From Burkholderiaceae bacterium (GTDB taxonomy: Bacteria > Pseudomonadota > Gammaproteobacteria > Burkholderiales > Burkholderiaceae_C), in assembly GCA_019234815.1 (NCBI GenBank), contig JAFALA010000110.1, positions 25,412 through 89,411 of the forward strand: 64,000 bases of DNA, in the 5' to 3' direction. Below are positions 37,391 to 47,228 of the stretch, piece by piece; the first letter of the stretch is position 1; the number at the start of each line of letters is the position of its first letter. The position numbers and the translations under genes were made by a program. The notes below the pieces were generated by a model. It was not told the DNA's origin and ran no database searches. It worked only from the letters and a program-made list of their open reading frames with translations.

Positions 37391-38086
37391 ATGAGCATCT
37401 CTTCAATCCTGAACAAGGCGACGCAAGCGGCATCGAGCACCGGCACGACGAGCGGCTCAAGCAGCACCTCGGCCTCGGGCCTGTCCGCCACATCCGCGGC
37501 CTCGACGCAGAACCAGTTCCTGACCATGCTGGTGGCGCAGATGCAGAACCAGGATCCGATGAACCCCATGGACAACTCGCAGCTGACCAGCCAGTTGGCG
37601 GCGATCCAGACCGTGTCGGGCATCAGCGACCTGAACACCAGCATCCAGGGCCTGGGGACGCAGTTCAACCAGATGTCGGCCCTGCAAAGCGTTAACCTGG
37701 TGGGCCACTCGGTCACCGTGCCCGGCAACGTGCTGTCACAAAACGCCAGCAACACCTCCAACGCCGACGGGAGCTACTCGCTGGCAAGCGCCGCCACGGC
37801 GGTGCAGATGCAGGTCTACGACACCGCAGGCACGCTGGTCAAGACCACGAACCTGGGCCCCCAGAGCGCGGGCATGCACACCTTCACCTGGGCGGCGGGC
37901 AGCAGCTCGGCGGCCAGCGCCGGCTACACCTTCAAGATCACCGCCGCCAATGGCACGACGCCTGTGACCGCGACGCCCTATACGCAGGACAAGGTGGTCG
38001 CCGTCACCAATTCGGGCAACACGCTGCAGCTGCAGCTGCAGAACCTGGGCACGGTGAACTACAGCGCCGTGCAAAACATCAACTAG
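37391..38086 (+). CDS. flgD: Flagellar hook assembly scaffold FlgD
   Basis: FlgD caps the growing hook and is discarded when FlgK arrives. The 231-residue protein has a Ser/Thr-rich N terminus, the conserved NQFLTMLVAQMQNQDPMNPM motif, and a C-terminal FnIII/tudor-like region with AGMHTFTWAAGS. It lies between flgC and flgE, as usual. Confidence 0.95.
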   Translation: MSISSILNKATQAASSTGTTSGSSSTSASGLSATSAASTQNQFLTMLVAQMQNQDPMNPMDNSQLTSQLAAIQTVSGISDLNTSIQGLGTQFNQMSALQSVNLVGHSVTVPGNVLSQNASNTSNADGSYSLASAATAVQMQVYDTAGTLVKTTNLGPQSAGMHTFTWAAGSSSAASAGYTFKITAANGTTPVTATPYTQDKVVAVTNSGNTLQLQLQNLGTVNYSAVQNIN

Positions 38087-38165
38087 GCATCAACCGAGCA
38101 TCCACTGAGTCTGAACACGCAGGCACAGCCGACACCCACTCGTCGAACCGATACAAGGACACATC

Positions 38166-39488
38166 ATGGGCTTCCAACAAGGTCTCTCAGGGCTGAACGC
38201 CACCAGCCAGCAGCTCAGCGTGATTGGCAACAACATCGCCAACGCCAACACCTACGGCGAGAAATCCTCGTCCGCGCAATTTTCCGACCTGTACGCCAAC
38301 GCCCTGAGCGGCTCGCAATCGAATCAGGCCGGCATTGGCACGACCATCTCGACGATCGCTCAGGATTTTTCGCAGGGCAGCATCGTCACTACCGACAACC
38401 CCCTGGATCTGGCGATCAACGGCGGCGGGTTCTATATGCTCAAGGGCGTATCAGGACAGACGCTCTATTCGCGCGACGGTGAATTCCAGGTCGACAAGGC
38501 CGGCAACGTCGTCAATTCGGCCGGCCAGACTCTGTATGGCTACTCGGCCAACGCGCAGGGACAGATCCAGCAGGGCGCGCTGACCACCTTGACGATTCCG
38601 ACGGCGGGTATCGCGCCCAAGGCCACGGACACCTTGGCCCTGAATTTCAACCTGAATTCCAGCGCATCGATCACTGCGCCCAGTTCGGGCACAGGCACCG
38701 GCATGAGCCTGACCGACTCCACGACCTACAACAACGCAACCTCGATCACCGTCTACGATGCCAAGGGCAATGCCGTGCCGGTGACTTTCTACTTCCAGCA
38801 AGCCGTCGACCCCTCGGGACAAGGCAATGGTGTCTGGAACGTCTATGCCACCGCCAACGGGCAGACCCTGGCGTCGGAATCGCCCGACGGCAACGGCAAC
38901 CCGACCACGCCCTTCACGACCATCACCTACCCTGCCGCTGGCGGCACACCGACCTTCAATCCAGCCAACGCCGCCGGAACGGACGCGCCGCAGCTGAACA
39001 TCCCGATGGGCACGCAAACCCCTCCGGCGGCGCCGACCCTGGCCGTCGGGCCCATCAACGTCAGCCTGGCCACTTCGACCAACAACAACGCCTCCTTCGC
39101 CGTCACGTCCGACACCCAGGACGGCTACGCGCCAGGCTCGCTGACCAGCGTCAGCATCAGCGCACAGGGCGTTTTCCAGGCCAATTACTCCAACGGCCAG
39201 TCGAAAAACACCGGCCAGCTGGTGCTGGCCAACTTCCCCAACCTCAATGGGCTGCAAGCGGTCGGCGGCAACGCCTGGTCCAGCACCTTTGCCGCCGGCA
39301 CCTCGGTGATCGGCACCCCGGGAAGCGGCAATCTGGGAGAAATCCAGTCCAGTGCGCTGGAGTCCTCCAACGTCAACCTGACCAACCAACTGGTCAGCCT
39401 GGTCAGTGCCCAGCGCAATTACCAGGCCAACGCGCAATCGGTCAAGACCGTGGACCAGGATCTGCAGACCCTGACCACCAGCCTCTGA
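38166..39488 (+). CDS. flgE: Flagellar hook protein FlgE
   Basis: FlgE is the main hook subunit. The 440-residue protein has MGFQQGLSGLNATSQQL with IGNNIANANTYGEK at the N terminus, the flagellar hook domain with LDLAINGGGFYML, and the C-terminal LVSLVSAQRNYQANAQSVKT coiled coil. The variable middle domain (about 150-330) is Thr/Ala/Gly-rich. It begins 79 bp after flgD. Confidence 0.96.
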   Translation: MGFQQGLSGLNATSQQLSVIGNNIANANTYGEKSSSAQFSDLYANALSGSQSNQAGIGTTISTIAQDFSQGSIVTTDNPLDLAINGGGFYMLKGVSGQTLYSRDGEFQVDKAGNVVNSAGQTLYGYSANAQGQIQQGALTTLTIPTAGIAPKATDTLALNFNLNSSASITAPSSGTGTGMSLTDSTTYNNATSITVYDAKGNAVPVTFYFQQAVDPSGQGNGVWNVYATANGQTLASESPDGNGNPTTPFTTITYPAAGGTPTFNPANAAGTDAPQLNIPMGTQTPPAAPTLAVGPINVSLATSTNNNASFAVTSDTQDGYAPGSLTSVSISAQGVFQANYSNGQSKNTGQLVLANFPNLNGLQAVGGNAWSSTFAAGTSVIGTPGSGNLGEIQSSALESSNVNLTNQLVSLVSAQRNYQANAQSVKTVDQDLQTLTTSL

Positions 39489-39519
39489 TCCCCAACCCTA
39501 GCCCGACAACGACACCGCC

Positions 39520-40239
39520 ATGGACCGCATGATCTACACCTCGCTTGCAGGCGCCAAAGCCGCCATGCAACGACAGGACGTGATGGCCAACAACCTGGCG
39601 AACTCGACCACCAACGGGTTCAAGGCGGAACTGGCTGCGTTCCGGTCCGTTCCCATCCAGGGCAGCGGCGCGAGCACGCGCGCCTTCTCCATTGAAACCA
39701 CCACGGGCTACGACGCCGCGCCGGGCGCCATTGAACAAACCGGGCGCAATCTGGATGTAGCCGTCAAGGGCAACTCCTGGCTGGCCGTGCAAAGCCTGGA
39801 CGGCACCGAAGCCTACACCCGAGCAGGCTCCCTGCAAGTCAGCCCCGAGGGCCTGCTGGTGACGCAAAACGGATTGCCCGTCGTGAGCGACGGCGGCCCG
39901 ATCACCATTCCGCAGGGCACCGAAATCCAGATCGGCAGCGACGGCACCGTCACCGGGACCGCCAACGAGAAGTCCAGCCCCCTCGCCCGCATCAAGATGG
40001 TGACGCCCGACTCGGCCATGACGCGCGGCACCGACGGGCTGTTCCGCTCCGCCCAGGGCGATTTGCCGGCCGACCCCAGCGCCCAGCTGATGGACGGCGC
40101 ATTGGAAGGTTCCAACGTCAGCCCCGTCAGCACCATGGTCAGCATGATCGCGGCGGCGCGCCAGTTCGAACAACAAATGAAGCTGCTGCAAACCGCAGAG
40201 TCACAAAGCCAGGCGGCCGCCAAGCTGCTGGGCACTTAA
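39520..40239 (+). CDS. flgF: Flagellar basal-body rod protein FlgF
   Basis: FlgF is a proximal rod subunit. The 239-residue protein begins MDRMIYTSLAGAKAAMQRQ, a typical FlgF start, and has VMANNLANSTTNGFKAELA and a C-terminal VSTMVSMIAAARQFEQQMKLL helix. It is followed by flgG after 18 bp. Confidence 0.95.
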   Translation: MDRMIYTSLAGAKAAMQRQDVMANNLANSTTNGFKAELAAFRSVPIQGSGASTRAFSIETTTGYDAAPGAIEQTGRNLDVAVKGNSWLAVQSLDGTEAYTRAGSLQVSPEGLLVTQNGLPVVSDGGPITIPQGTEIQIGSDGTVTGTANEKSSPLARIKMVTPDSAMTRGTDGLFRSAQGDLPADPSAQLMDGALEGSNVSPVSTMVSMIAAARQFEQQMKLLQTAESQSQAAAKLLGT

Positions 40240-40257
40240 TCGTCTGAGGAGTAGCAC

Positions 40258-41040
40258 ATGATCCGCTCGCTGTTCATCGCCAAGTCCGGCATGGAAGCCC
40301 AGCAAATGCAGCTGGACAATATTTCCAACAACCTCGCCAACAGCGCCACCAACGGCTACAAGAGCGCGCACGCAGTGTTCGAGGACCTGATGTACCAGAA
40401 CCTGCGCCAGAGCGGTGCCGATTCCACCGAACAGACCCAGCTGCCCACGGGCCTGCAGGTCGGCCTGGGCGTGCGCGCCGTCGCGACCTCGCGCAATTTC
40501 AGCCAGGGCACGCTCTCGCAGACCAGCAACACCCTGGACGTGGCCATCAACGGCAGCGGCTTCTTCCAGGTTCAGATGCCGGACGGCACGACCTCCTATA
40601 CCCGCGACGGTTCGTTCCAGCAGAACGCGCAGGGGCAGATCGTCACCAGCAACGGCAACACGGTGCTGCCGGGCATCACCATCCCCGCCACTGCGCAGAG
40701 TGTGACCATCGGCCAGGACGGTACCGTCAGCGTGGTGCTGCCGGGCAATTCGACGCCGCAAACCATCGGCCAATTCCAGTTGGCCAACTTCATCAATCCG
40801 GCCGGCCTGGAGCCGATCGGCCAGAACCTGTTCACGCAGACCGCGTCGTCCGGCACCCCGATCACGGGTGCGCCGGCTGCCAACGGTCTTGGCAGGATTT
40901 CTCAGGGCTTCGTGGAAGGCTCCAACGTCAACGTGGTCACCGAACTGGTCAACATGATTTCCACGCAGCGCGCCTACGAAATGAACTCGAAGGCGGTGCA
41001 GACGTCCGACCAGATGCTGCAAAAACTCAACGACATGTGA
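40258..41040 (+). CDS. flgG: Flagellar distal rod protein FlgG
   Basis: FlgG forms the distal rod. The 260-residue protein has [53 protein letters not shown] and the C-terminal [20 protein letters not shown] helix, all typical. Length matches E. coli FlgG (260). Confidence 0.97.
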   Translation: MIRSLFIAKSGMEAQQMQLDNISNNLANSATNGYKSAHAVFEDLMYQNLRQSGADSTEQTQLPTGLQVGLGVRAVATSRNFSQGTLSQTSNTLDVAINGSGFFQVQMPDGTTSYTRDGSFQQNAQGQIVTSNGNTVLPGITIPATAQSVTIGQDGTVSVVLPGNSTPQTIGQFQLANFINPAGLEPIGQNLFTQTASSGTPITGAPAANGLGRISQGFVEGSNVNVVTELVNMISTQRAYEMNSKAVQTSDQMLQKLNDM

Positions 41041-41049
41041 GAGCAGATC

Positions 41050-41736
41050 ATGAAGCGCGTCAGTAGCTCTTTGGCAGTCTCCCTCATGGGCATGGGACTG
41101 GTCGTCCTGGGGGGGTGTGCTTCGTTGAAGACCCCGCAGGTCGACGTGCACCAGGCGCCGGTGGTCCAGTTGCCCCAGCAGCCTCCGCCCACCGAACTCA
41201 ATGGCTCGATCTACCAGGTCTCCAACTACCGGCCCTTGTTCGAAGACATCCGTGCGCGGCTGGTTGGCGATGTCCTGACCATCCAGATCACTGAAAACGT
41301 CAGCGCCAGCCAGAGTTCGACCTCCGACGTTGAAAAGGCCAGCTCGCTGTCCGCGAGCATTTCCGCCCTGCCGGGCATCAGTTCGAACTCGTTCGGCAAG
41401 GCGTCCGCAGCCGGCACGAATTCCAACGTGAGCACGGGCAAAGGCGCCAACGCCAACACCAACACCTTCACGGGCACCATCACGGCGGTCGTCACTGCCG
41501 TGCTGACCAACGGCCAGCTCATGATCACCGCTGAAAAGCAGATCGGCGTGAACCAGAACGTCGACGTACTGCGCTTCACGGGCCAGGTGGACCCGCGCTA
41601 CATCCAACTCGGCAACACCATTCCATCCACCTCCGTCGCCAATGTGCGCATCGAGCAGCGTGGACGAGGATCGGCCGCCGACGCGATGGGAATAGGCTGG
41701 TTGCAGCGCTTCTTTTTGAGCTATTCGCCGATTTAA
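41050..41736 (+). CDS. flgH: Flagellar L-ring lipoprotein FlgH
   Basis: FlgH forms the outer-membrane L-ring. The 228-residue precursor has a lipobox LGGCAS near residue 25 and the conserved SIYQVSNYRPLFEDIRARLVGD, ENVSASQSS and final GRGSAADAMGIGWLQRFF segments. It follows flgG by 9 bp. Confidence 0.96.
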   Translation: MKRVSSSLAVSLMGMGLVVLGGCASLKTPQVDVHQAPVVQLPQQPPPTELNGSIYQVSNYRPLFEDIRARLVGDVLTIQITENVSASQSSTSDVEKASSLSASISALPGISSNSFGKASAAGTNSNVSTGKGANANTNTFTGTITAVVTAVLTNGQLMITAEKQIGVNQNVDVLRFTGQVDPRYIQLGNTIPSTSVANVRIEQRGRGSAADAMGIGWLQRFFLSYSPI

Positions 41737-41778
41737 GTTTGCGCAGAATCGGTAGCACAAGCTCATTGTGCCGCCGCC

Positions 41779-42948
41779 ATGCAAACCGCCCCCACTCAGT
41801 TCCCCATCGCCGCTCTGCGCCAAGGCCCGGCGGCATCGACGAAGAGCCTCCTGCTGGGGCTGCTGGCCCTGGTCACCCTGCTCCTGGCCTGGCCAGACGC
41901 AGCCCAGGCCGAACGGATCAAGGATCTCGCCGCCGTACAAGGCGTGCGCACCAACAAGCTGACGGGCGTGGGCCTGGTCGTGGGTCTGGACGGCACCGGC
42001 GACCAGACCACCCAGGTGCCGCAAACCACCCAGGGCCTGATGTCCATGCTGCAGCAGTTCGGCATCGTGGTGCCGCCCGGCACCACCGTGCAGACCCGCA
42101 ACATCGCCATCGTGGCGGTGACAGCCGAACTGCCCCCCTTTGCCAAGCCCGGCCAGGAAATCGACGTCACCGTGCTGTCCCAAGGCAATTCGAAGAGCCT
42201 GCGCGGCGGCAGCCTGCTGGCTTCGCCCCTGAAGGGCCTGGACGGACAGGTCTACGCCATCGCCCAGGGCAATCTGATCGTGGGCGGCGCCGGCGCATCG
42301 GCCGGCGGCTCCAAGGTGCAGATCAACAGCCTCAACGCCGGACGCATTCCCGGCGGCGCCACCGTCGAACGCTCCGTTCCCACTCCCCTGCTGCTCGGCG
42401 ACTCCATCCAACTGGCCCTGAATTCCGACGACTACAGCACGGCCCGCCTGGTGGCCCGCGCCATCAACGAGAACAAGGGCAGCGGCACGGCCCAGGCCCT
42501 GGACGGCCGCACCGTGCGGGTGGCCGCACCGACCAATCCGGACGACCGCATCAACTTCCTGGCCGACCTGGAGAACCTCAAGGTCGACCTGATGGCCCCT
42601 TCGGCCAAGGTCGTGATCAATGCCCGCACCGGTTCCATCGTGATGAACCAGGCCGTCACGCTGAACGCCTGCGCCATCGCGCACGGCAACCTGGCCGTGA
42701 CCATCACGTCCACGCCCCAGGTCAGCCAGCCCGGCCCGCTGTCCAATGGCCAGACGACGGTGACCACCAAGACCGACATCTCGATCAAGCAAGAACCCGG
42801 AGTCCTCATTCAATTGCCTGCCAGCGCCAAGCTTGCTGACGTGGTCAAGGCCTTGAACTCGCTCGGCGCCACGCCGGGTGACCTCGTCACCATCCTGCAG
42901 GCCATGAAGAGCGCAGGCGCACTGAGCGCCGACCTAGAGGTGATTTGA
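41779..42948 (+). CDS. flgI: Flagellar P-ring protein FlgI
   Basis: FlgI forms the periplasmic P-ring with help from FlgA. The 389-residue precursor has a signal peptide ending DAAQA and then ERIKDLAAVQGVRTNKLTG, GLVVGLDGTGDQT and the C-terminal NSLGATPGDLVTILQAMKSA motif. Its stop overlaps the flgJ ATG (TGATG). Confidence 0.97.
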   Translation: MQTAPTQFPIAALRQGPAASTKSLLLGLLALVTLLLAWPDAAQAERIKDLAAVQGVRTNKLTGVGLVVGLDGTGDQTTQVPQTTQGLMSMLQQFGIVVPPGTTVQTRNIAIVAVTAELPPFAKPGQEIDVTVLSQGNSKSLRGGSLLASPLKGLDGQVYAIAQGNLIVGGAGASAGGSKVQINSLNAGRIPGGATVERSVPTPLLLGDSIQLALNSDDYSTARLVARAINENKGSGTAQALDGRTVRVAAPTNPDDRINFLADLENLKVDLMAPSAKVVINARTGSIVMNQAVTLNACAIAHGNLAVTITSTPQVSQPGPLSNGQTTVTTKTDISIKQEPGVLIQLPASAKLADVVKALNSLGATPGDLVTILQAMKSAGALSADLEVI

Positions 42949-43916
42949 TGGCCGCGAACCCCTTAACCGTCAACAACAACGGACTGGCCGCCGACGTCAA
43001 GTCGCTGAACAGTCTGCGCGCCGCGGCGGGGCGCGACGCCAAGTCATCGATCCGCGAGACGGCCAAGCAGTTCGAGTCGCTGTTCATGCAGCAGGTCATG
43101 AAAAGCATGCGCGCCAACACGCTGGCCACCGGCATGAGCGACAACTCGGCCACCCAGCTCGGCACCGAATTGCTGGACACCCAGTACGCCGGCAAGATGG
43201 CCGGCCTGCCCGGCGGCCTGTCGGACGCCATCGCGCGCCAGCTGCAGCACCAAATGGGCATCGCCAGCAGCGGCAGCACGAACTCCGCCGATGCCAGCGT
43301 CATGACGCGCGCCAGCGGCATCCGCCACTACAGCAGCGTGAGCGGCACCAGCAGCAGCTTCAGCGACACGAGCGCCAGCGGCACCGGTTCGAGCTCAGCC
43401 GCGGCCAGCCCGCTGCCCGCGCTTGCGGTCAAGAACATCCCGTCCCATGTGCAGACCTTCATCCAGAAGCACGACGCCGCCGCGCGCTCGGCCGAAGCGT
43501 CCACCGGCATTCCCGCCAGCTTCATGATTGCTCAGGCGGCCCACGAGTCGGGCTGGGGCAAGCACGAGATCACCAACAAGGACGGCAGCAGCGCCCACAA
43601 CCTGTTCGGCATCAAGGCCACTTCCGGCTGGACCGGCAAGGTCGCCGAGGTGCAGACCACCGAATATGTCGACGGCAAGCCCCAGAAGGTGACCGCCAAG
43701 TTCCGCGCCTACGACAGCTACGAGGACGCGTTCAAGGACTACGCCAGCCTGATCAACAGCAACGACAAATACCGCCAGGTGGCCGCGCAATCCACCTCCG
43801 CGCAAGGATTTGCCCAAGGCCTGCAAAAGGCCGGCTATGCCACCGACCCGGCCTACGCACAGAAGCTGGCGTCCGTCATCAACACCACGGTGCGCGTGCA
43901 GCGCGCCATGGCGTAA
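42948..43916 (+). CDS. flgJ: Flagellar rod assembly protein / muramidase FlgJ
   Basis: FlgJ caps the rod and opens the murein. The 322-residue protein has an N-terminal rod-cap domain (KQFESLFMQQVMKSMRANTL), a Ser-rich linker of about 50 residues (about 115-165), and a C-terminal glucosaminidase/muramidase domain with AAHESGWGKHEI (catalytic Glu) and HNLFGIKA. The dual-domain form is typical of beta- and gammaproteobacteria. ATG 42948 overlaps the flgI stop. Confidence 0.95.
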   Translation: MAANPLTVNNNGLAADVKSLNSLRAAAGRDAKSSIRETAKQFESLFMQQVMKSMRANTLATGMSDNSATQLGTELLDTQYAGKMAGLPGGLSDAIARQLQHQMGIASSGSTNSADASVMTRASGIRHYSSVSGTSSSFSDTSASGTGSSSAAASPLPALAVKNIPSHVQTFIQKHDAAARSAEASTGIPASFMIAQAAHESGWGKHEITNKDGSSAHNLFGIKATSGWTGKVAEVQTTEYVDGKPQKVTAKFRAYDSYEDAFKDYASLINSNDKYRQVAAQSTSAQGFAQGLQKAGYATDPAYAQKLASVINTTVRVQRAMA

Positions 43917-43928
43917 GGAGCCCAATCC

Positions 43929-45980
43929 ATGGCGGGCACCGGTATTCTCAGCATCGGCGTGCAGGCCATGCAGGCCAGCCAGGCGGCCCTGCAGACCGTC
44001 AGCCAGAACATCGCCAATGCCAACACGCCGGGCTACTCGGTCCAATCGGTGCAACTGCAAAACAATGCAGGACAGGCCACCGGATCGGGCTTCATGGGCA
44101 CCGGCGTCAGCGTGCAGACGGTCACGCGCGCCCACAACAACTTCCTGACCGCGCAGGCGCAAAGCACGGCCTCGGCCGCATCCATGGATCAGGAGTCGCT
44201 GACCCAGCTGACCGCCTTGCAGCAGCTGTTTCCGACCGGCGCGCAAAGCCTGGGCAACGCCGCCAACCAATTCCTGAATTCCCTGGTGGACGTTTCCAAC
44301 AATCCATCAGACCCCTCGGCGCGTTCAGCGGCGCTGGGCCAGGCCCAAAACGTGGCCTCGCAGTTCAACAACGCCGCCCAGCAGTTGAACGCCATGCAAA
44401 GCGGGGTGGTCAGCGACCTCGGCAACAGTGTCAACACCGTCAACCAGCTGACCACCCAGCTAGCCAAGATCAATGGGCAAATCGCGGCGGCACAGGGCAG
44501 CAAGCAGCAGCCCAACGACCTGCTGGACCAGCGCGATCAGCTCGTCAACCAGATCAGCAAGTACGTGCAGGTCAACACCCTGACCGCCTCGGACGGCACG
44601 CTGAGCGTTTTCATTGGCGGCAGCCAGCCGCTGGTGCTGGGCACCACGGCCAGCGCCCTGAGTGTCGGGACCGGCACCTACGATCCGGCGCAAGCCTCGA
44701 TCAGCATCAACAGCGGCAATCGCAACACCACCCTGTCCAGCAATGCGCTCACCGGCGGATCCATTGCCGGACTGCTCAATTTCCAGAACAACGACCTGCA
44801 GGCGGCCAAGAACCTGCTGGGCCAGATCGCCACCTCGCTGGCCAGCCAGATCAACACCCAGCAGTCCCTGGGCTGGACCAATTCGCCGCTGCCCAATCCC
44901 GGGCAGCCCATCAGCTCGACCAACATGCCGCAGGCCGGCTCCCCGATCTTCTCGATCAGCCCGCCGATCGCGCTGCCTGCCACGACCAACCTTCGCAACC
45001 CCAACGGCAGCTATGCGGGCTCGGTCAGCCTGAGCGTCACCGATCCGACCCAGCTGCAGGCCAGCGCCTACAAGCTGCAGGCCAACCCCAATGGCAACGG
45101 CTATCTGGTGACACGGCTGTCCGACGGCACGCAGTTCCCGAACGCCAACTTTCCCAATCCCGTGGTCAGCGGCTCCACCATCGACGGCTTCACGTTCACA
45201 GTCAATGGCGCGCCGGGACCCACCGACACATTCCTGATGGAGCCTGTGGCCCAGAGCGCGGTCAACATGAAGCAGATCCTGACCAGTCCGGCGGGCATTG
45301 CAGCGTCCTCGCCCGTGACCGCCAACGTGCCCAGCACCAACAAGGGCACGGCGACCGTCAATTCGATCTATGCGGTGAACAACAACCTGAACATGAACCA
45401 GCAGCCCATGACCGTGACCTTCGGCGGCGTCGATGCCACCGTAGCCAACGGCGTGGACTACACCATCAACGCGGCCGACGGGTCGTCCTACACGGGCGTC
45501 TGGGTCCCTGGCCAGCCCATAGGCAACCAGCCCAATGCCAACCCGCCCATCAACCTGGGCTTCGAACTCAGCCTGAACGGCGTGCCGACCAACGGCGACG
45601 TCGTGACCATCGGCGCCACGCAGTTTCCCGGCAGCAACAACGGCAACGCGCAAGCCATGGTCAAGCTGCAGACCGCGCCCATTGTCGGCAGGGTCCTGCA
45701 GTCCGACGGCAGCTTTGTCGGCGGTGCCTCGGTCGACGATGCCTACGCCTCGGCCATGGCCAACATCGGCAGCCGCGTGCAAGGGGCGCAGTACCTGCAG
45801 AAGTCGTCGCAAGCCGCGCAGACCAACGCCCAGAACGCCAAGAGCAGCGTCGACGGCGTCAACATCGACGAGGAAGCCACCAAGCTGATGCAATTCCAGC
45901 AAAGTTACCAGGCGGCCTCCAAGGTCTTGCAAACCGCGCAGTCGATGTTCCAGACCGTGCTCACGCTGGCACAAAACTGA
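43929..45980 (+). CDS. flgK: Flagellar hook-associated protein 1, FlgK
   Basis: FlgK is the first hook-filament junction protein, a client of FlgN. The 683-residue protein starts MAGTGILSIGVQAMQASQAA and has VSQNIANANTPGYSVQSV, and a C-terminal LMQFQQSYQAASKVLQTAQ coiled coil. The longer than usual middle is Asn/Pro/Ser-rich. It begins 12 bp after flgJ. Confidence 0.95.
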   Translation: MAGTGILSIGVQAMQASQAALQTVSQNIANANTPGYSVQSVQLQNNAGQATGSGFMGTGVSVQTVTRAHNNFLTAQAQSTASAASMDQESLTQLTALQQLFPTGAQSLGNAANQFLNSLVDVSNNPSDPSARSAALGQAQNVASQFNNAAQQLNAMQSGVVSDLGNSVNTVNQLTTQLAKINGQIAAAQGSKQQPNDLLDQRDQLVNQISKYVQVNTLTASDGTLSVFIGGSQPLVLGTTASALSVGTGTYDPAQASISINSGNRNTTLSSNALTGGSIAGLLNFQNNDLQAAKNLLGQIATSLASQINTQQSLGWTNSPLPNPGQPISSTNMPQAGSPIFSISPPIALPATTNLRNPNGSYAGSVSLSVTDPTQLQASAYKLQANPNGNGYLVTRLSDGTQFPNANFPNPVVSGSTIDGFTFTVNGAPGPTDTFLMEPVAQSAVNMKQILTSPAGIAASSPVTANVPSTNKGTATVNSIYAVNNNLNMNQQPMTVTFGGVDATVANGVDYTINAADGSSYTGVWVPGQPIGNQPNANPPINLGFELSLNGVPTNGDVVTIGATQFPGSNNGNAQAMVKLQTAPIVGRVLQSDGSFVGGASVDDAYASAMANIGSRVQGAQYLQKSSQAAQTNAQNAKSSVDGVNIDEEATKLMQFQQSYQAASKVLQTAQSMFQTVLTLAQN

Positions 45981-45992
45981 AGGGGTTGAGCC

Positions 45993-47228
45993 ATGCGGAT
46001 CGCAACAGCCAACACGTTCGAGCAGACGATTCTGAACCTGCAGAATCGCCAGAATGCCCTGCAGACGTCCCAGGAGCAGCTCACATCCGGCAAGCGCGTC
46101 GAGGTGGCCAGCGACGACCCGACTTCGGCCGCCATTGCCGAACGTTCGCAGGCGTCGGCCAATCGCGTCGATGCCGACACGCGCGCGCTCAACGCCAGCC
46201 AGAGCAACATGACGGCGGCCGAAAGCGCCCTGGGCAGCGCCGACGACCTGATGCAGCAGATCCGCGAGGCCCTGATGCAGGCGGGCGACGGCACCTACGG
46301 CGACGCCCAGCGCGCCCAGCAAGCCAATGCCATTCAGGGGCTGCGCAACCAGCTGCTGGCGATTGCCAACACCCAGAATGGCTCCGGCACCTACCTGTTT
46401 GGCGGCCAGGGCTCCGGCGGCGCGCCCTTTCTCGATGGCCCCAACGGCGTGACCTACAACGGCACCGCGGGACAGACCCAGGCCGGCCAGATCAACACCT
46501 ACAACATGACGGTGGACGGCCTGCACACCTGGATGGGCGCTCGCAACGGCAACGGATCCTTCGTGACCGCGGCGGGAACCAACGCCAACACCGGTGGCCC
46601 GGTGGCGGGCTGGATCGATTCGGGCACCGTGACCAATCCGGCCACGCTCACGGGCGACAACTACACGATCAGCATCACCGGCACGGCGCCCAACGCGACC
46701 TACACGGTCACCAACACCACCACCGGCGCGCAGCCGGCCAGCGGCAACTTCACGCCCGGACAGACCCTTCAGTTCGACGGCATCTCGACCACCATCAGCG
46801 GCACCCCCGCCGATGGCGACACCTTCACCGTTTCACCTCCCGTCAACAATTCCAGCGTATTCGATGTACTGGACAAGGCCATTGCAGCACTCAAGCCGCA
46901 AGCCACCGCCATGACGTCTGACCAAAGAAATGCACAAGTTCAGCAAACCGTGTCAAGCGCGGTACGCGATCTGGATGCATCCATGAGTAATATTGAGAGC
47001 GTACGTTCCCTGGTTGGCACACAATTGTCCAACCTGCAGAATGACACCAACGACAATGCATCTCTCAAGCTACTCAACCAGACGGCACAGTCCAATGCGG
47101 AAGACCTCGACATGACCCAAGGCATTTCGAACTTCCAGAATCAGCAGACCGGATATCAGGCAGCGCTGCAGGCCTACGCCTCGGTGCAAAAGATGTCCAT
47201 GTTGCAGTACATCAATACCTCGCAATGA
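45993..47228 (+). CDS. flgL: Flagellar hook-associated protein 3, FlgL
   Basis: FlgL is the second junction protein, linking FlgK to flagellin. The 411-residue protein begins MRIATANTFEQTILNLQNRQ with LTSGKRVEVASDDPTSAA and ends in a flagellin-like C-terminal helix. Its last bases overlap the next gene as ATGA, tying the EAL/HDOD protein translationally to the flagellar operon. Confidence 0.95.
   Translation: MRIATANTFEQTILNLQNRQNALQTSQEQLTSGKRVEVASDDPTSAAIAERSQASANRVDADTRALNASQSNMTAAESALGSADDLMQQIREALMQAGDGTYGDAQRAQQANAIQGLRNQLLAIANTQNGSGTYLFGGQGSGGAPFLDGPNGVTYNGTAGQTQAGQINTYNMTVDGLHTWMGARNGNGSFVTAAGTNANTGGPVAGWIDSGTVTNPATLTGDNYTISITGTAPNATYTVTNTTTGAQPASGNFTPGQTLQFDGISTTISGTPADGDTFTVSPPVNNSSVFDVLDKAIAALKPQATAMTSDQRNAQVQQTVSSAVRDLDASMSNIESVRSLVGTQLSNLQNDTNDNASLKLLNQTAQSNAEDLDMTQGISNFQNQQTGYQAALQAYASVQKMSMLQYINTSQ

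Noticed and set aside
40201..42813. 870-residue minus-strand open frame across flgG-flgH-flgI
   Set aside because: Antisense to three certain flagellar genes and low-complexity His/Gly/Gln-rich sequence, typical of a shadow frame.
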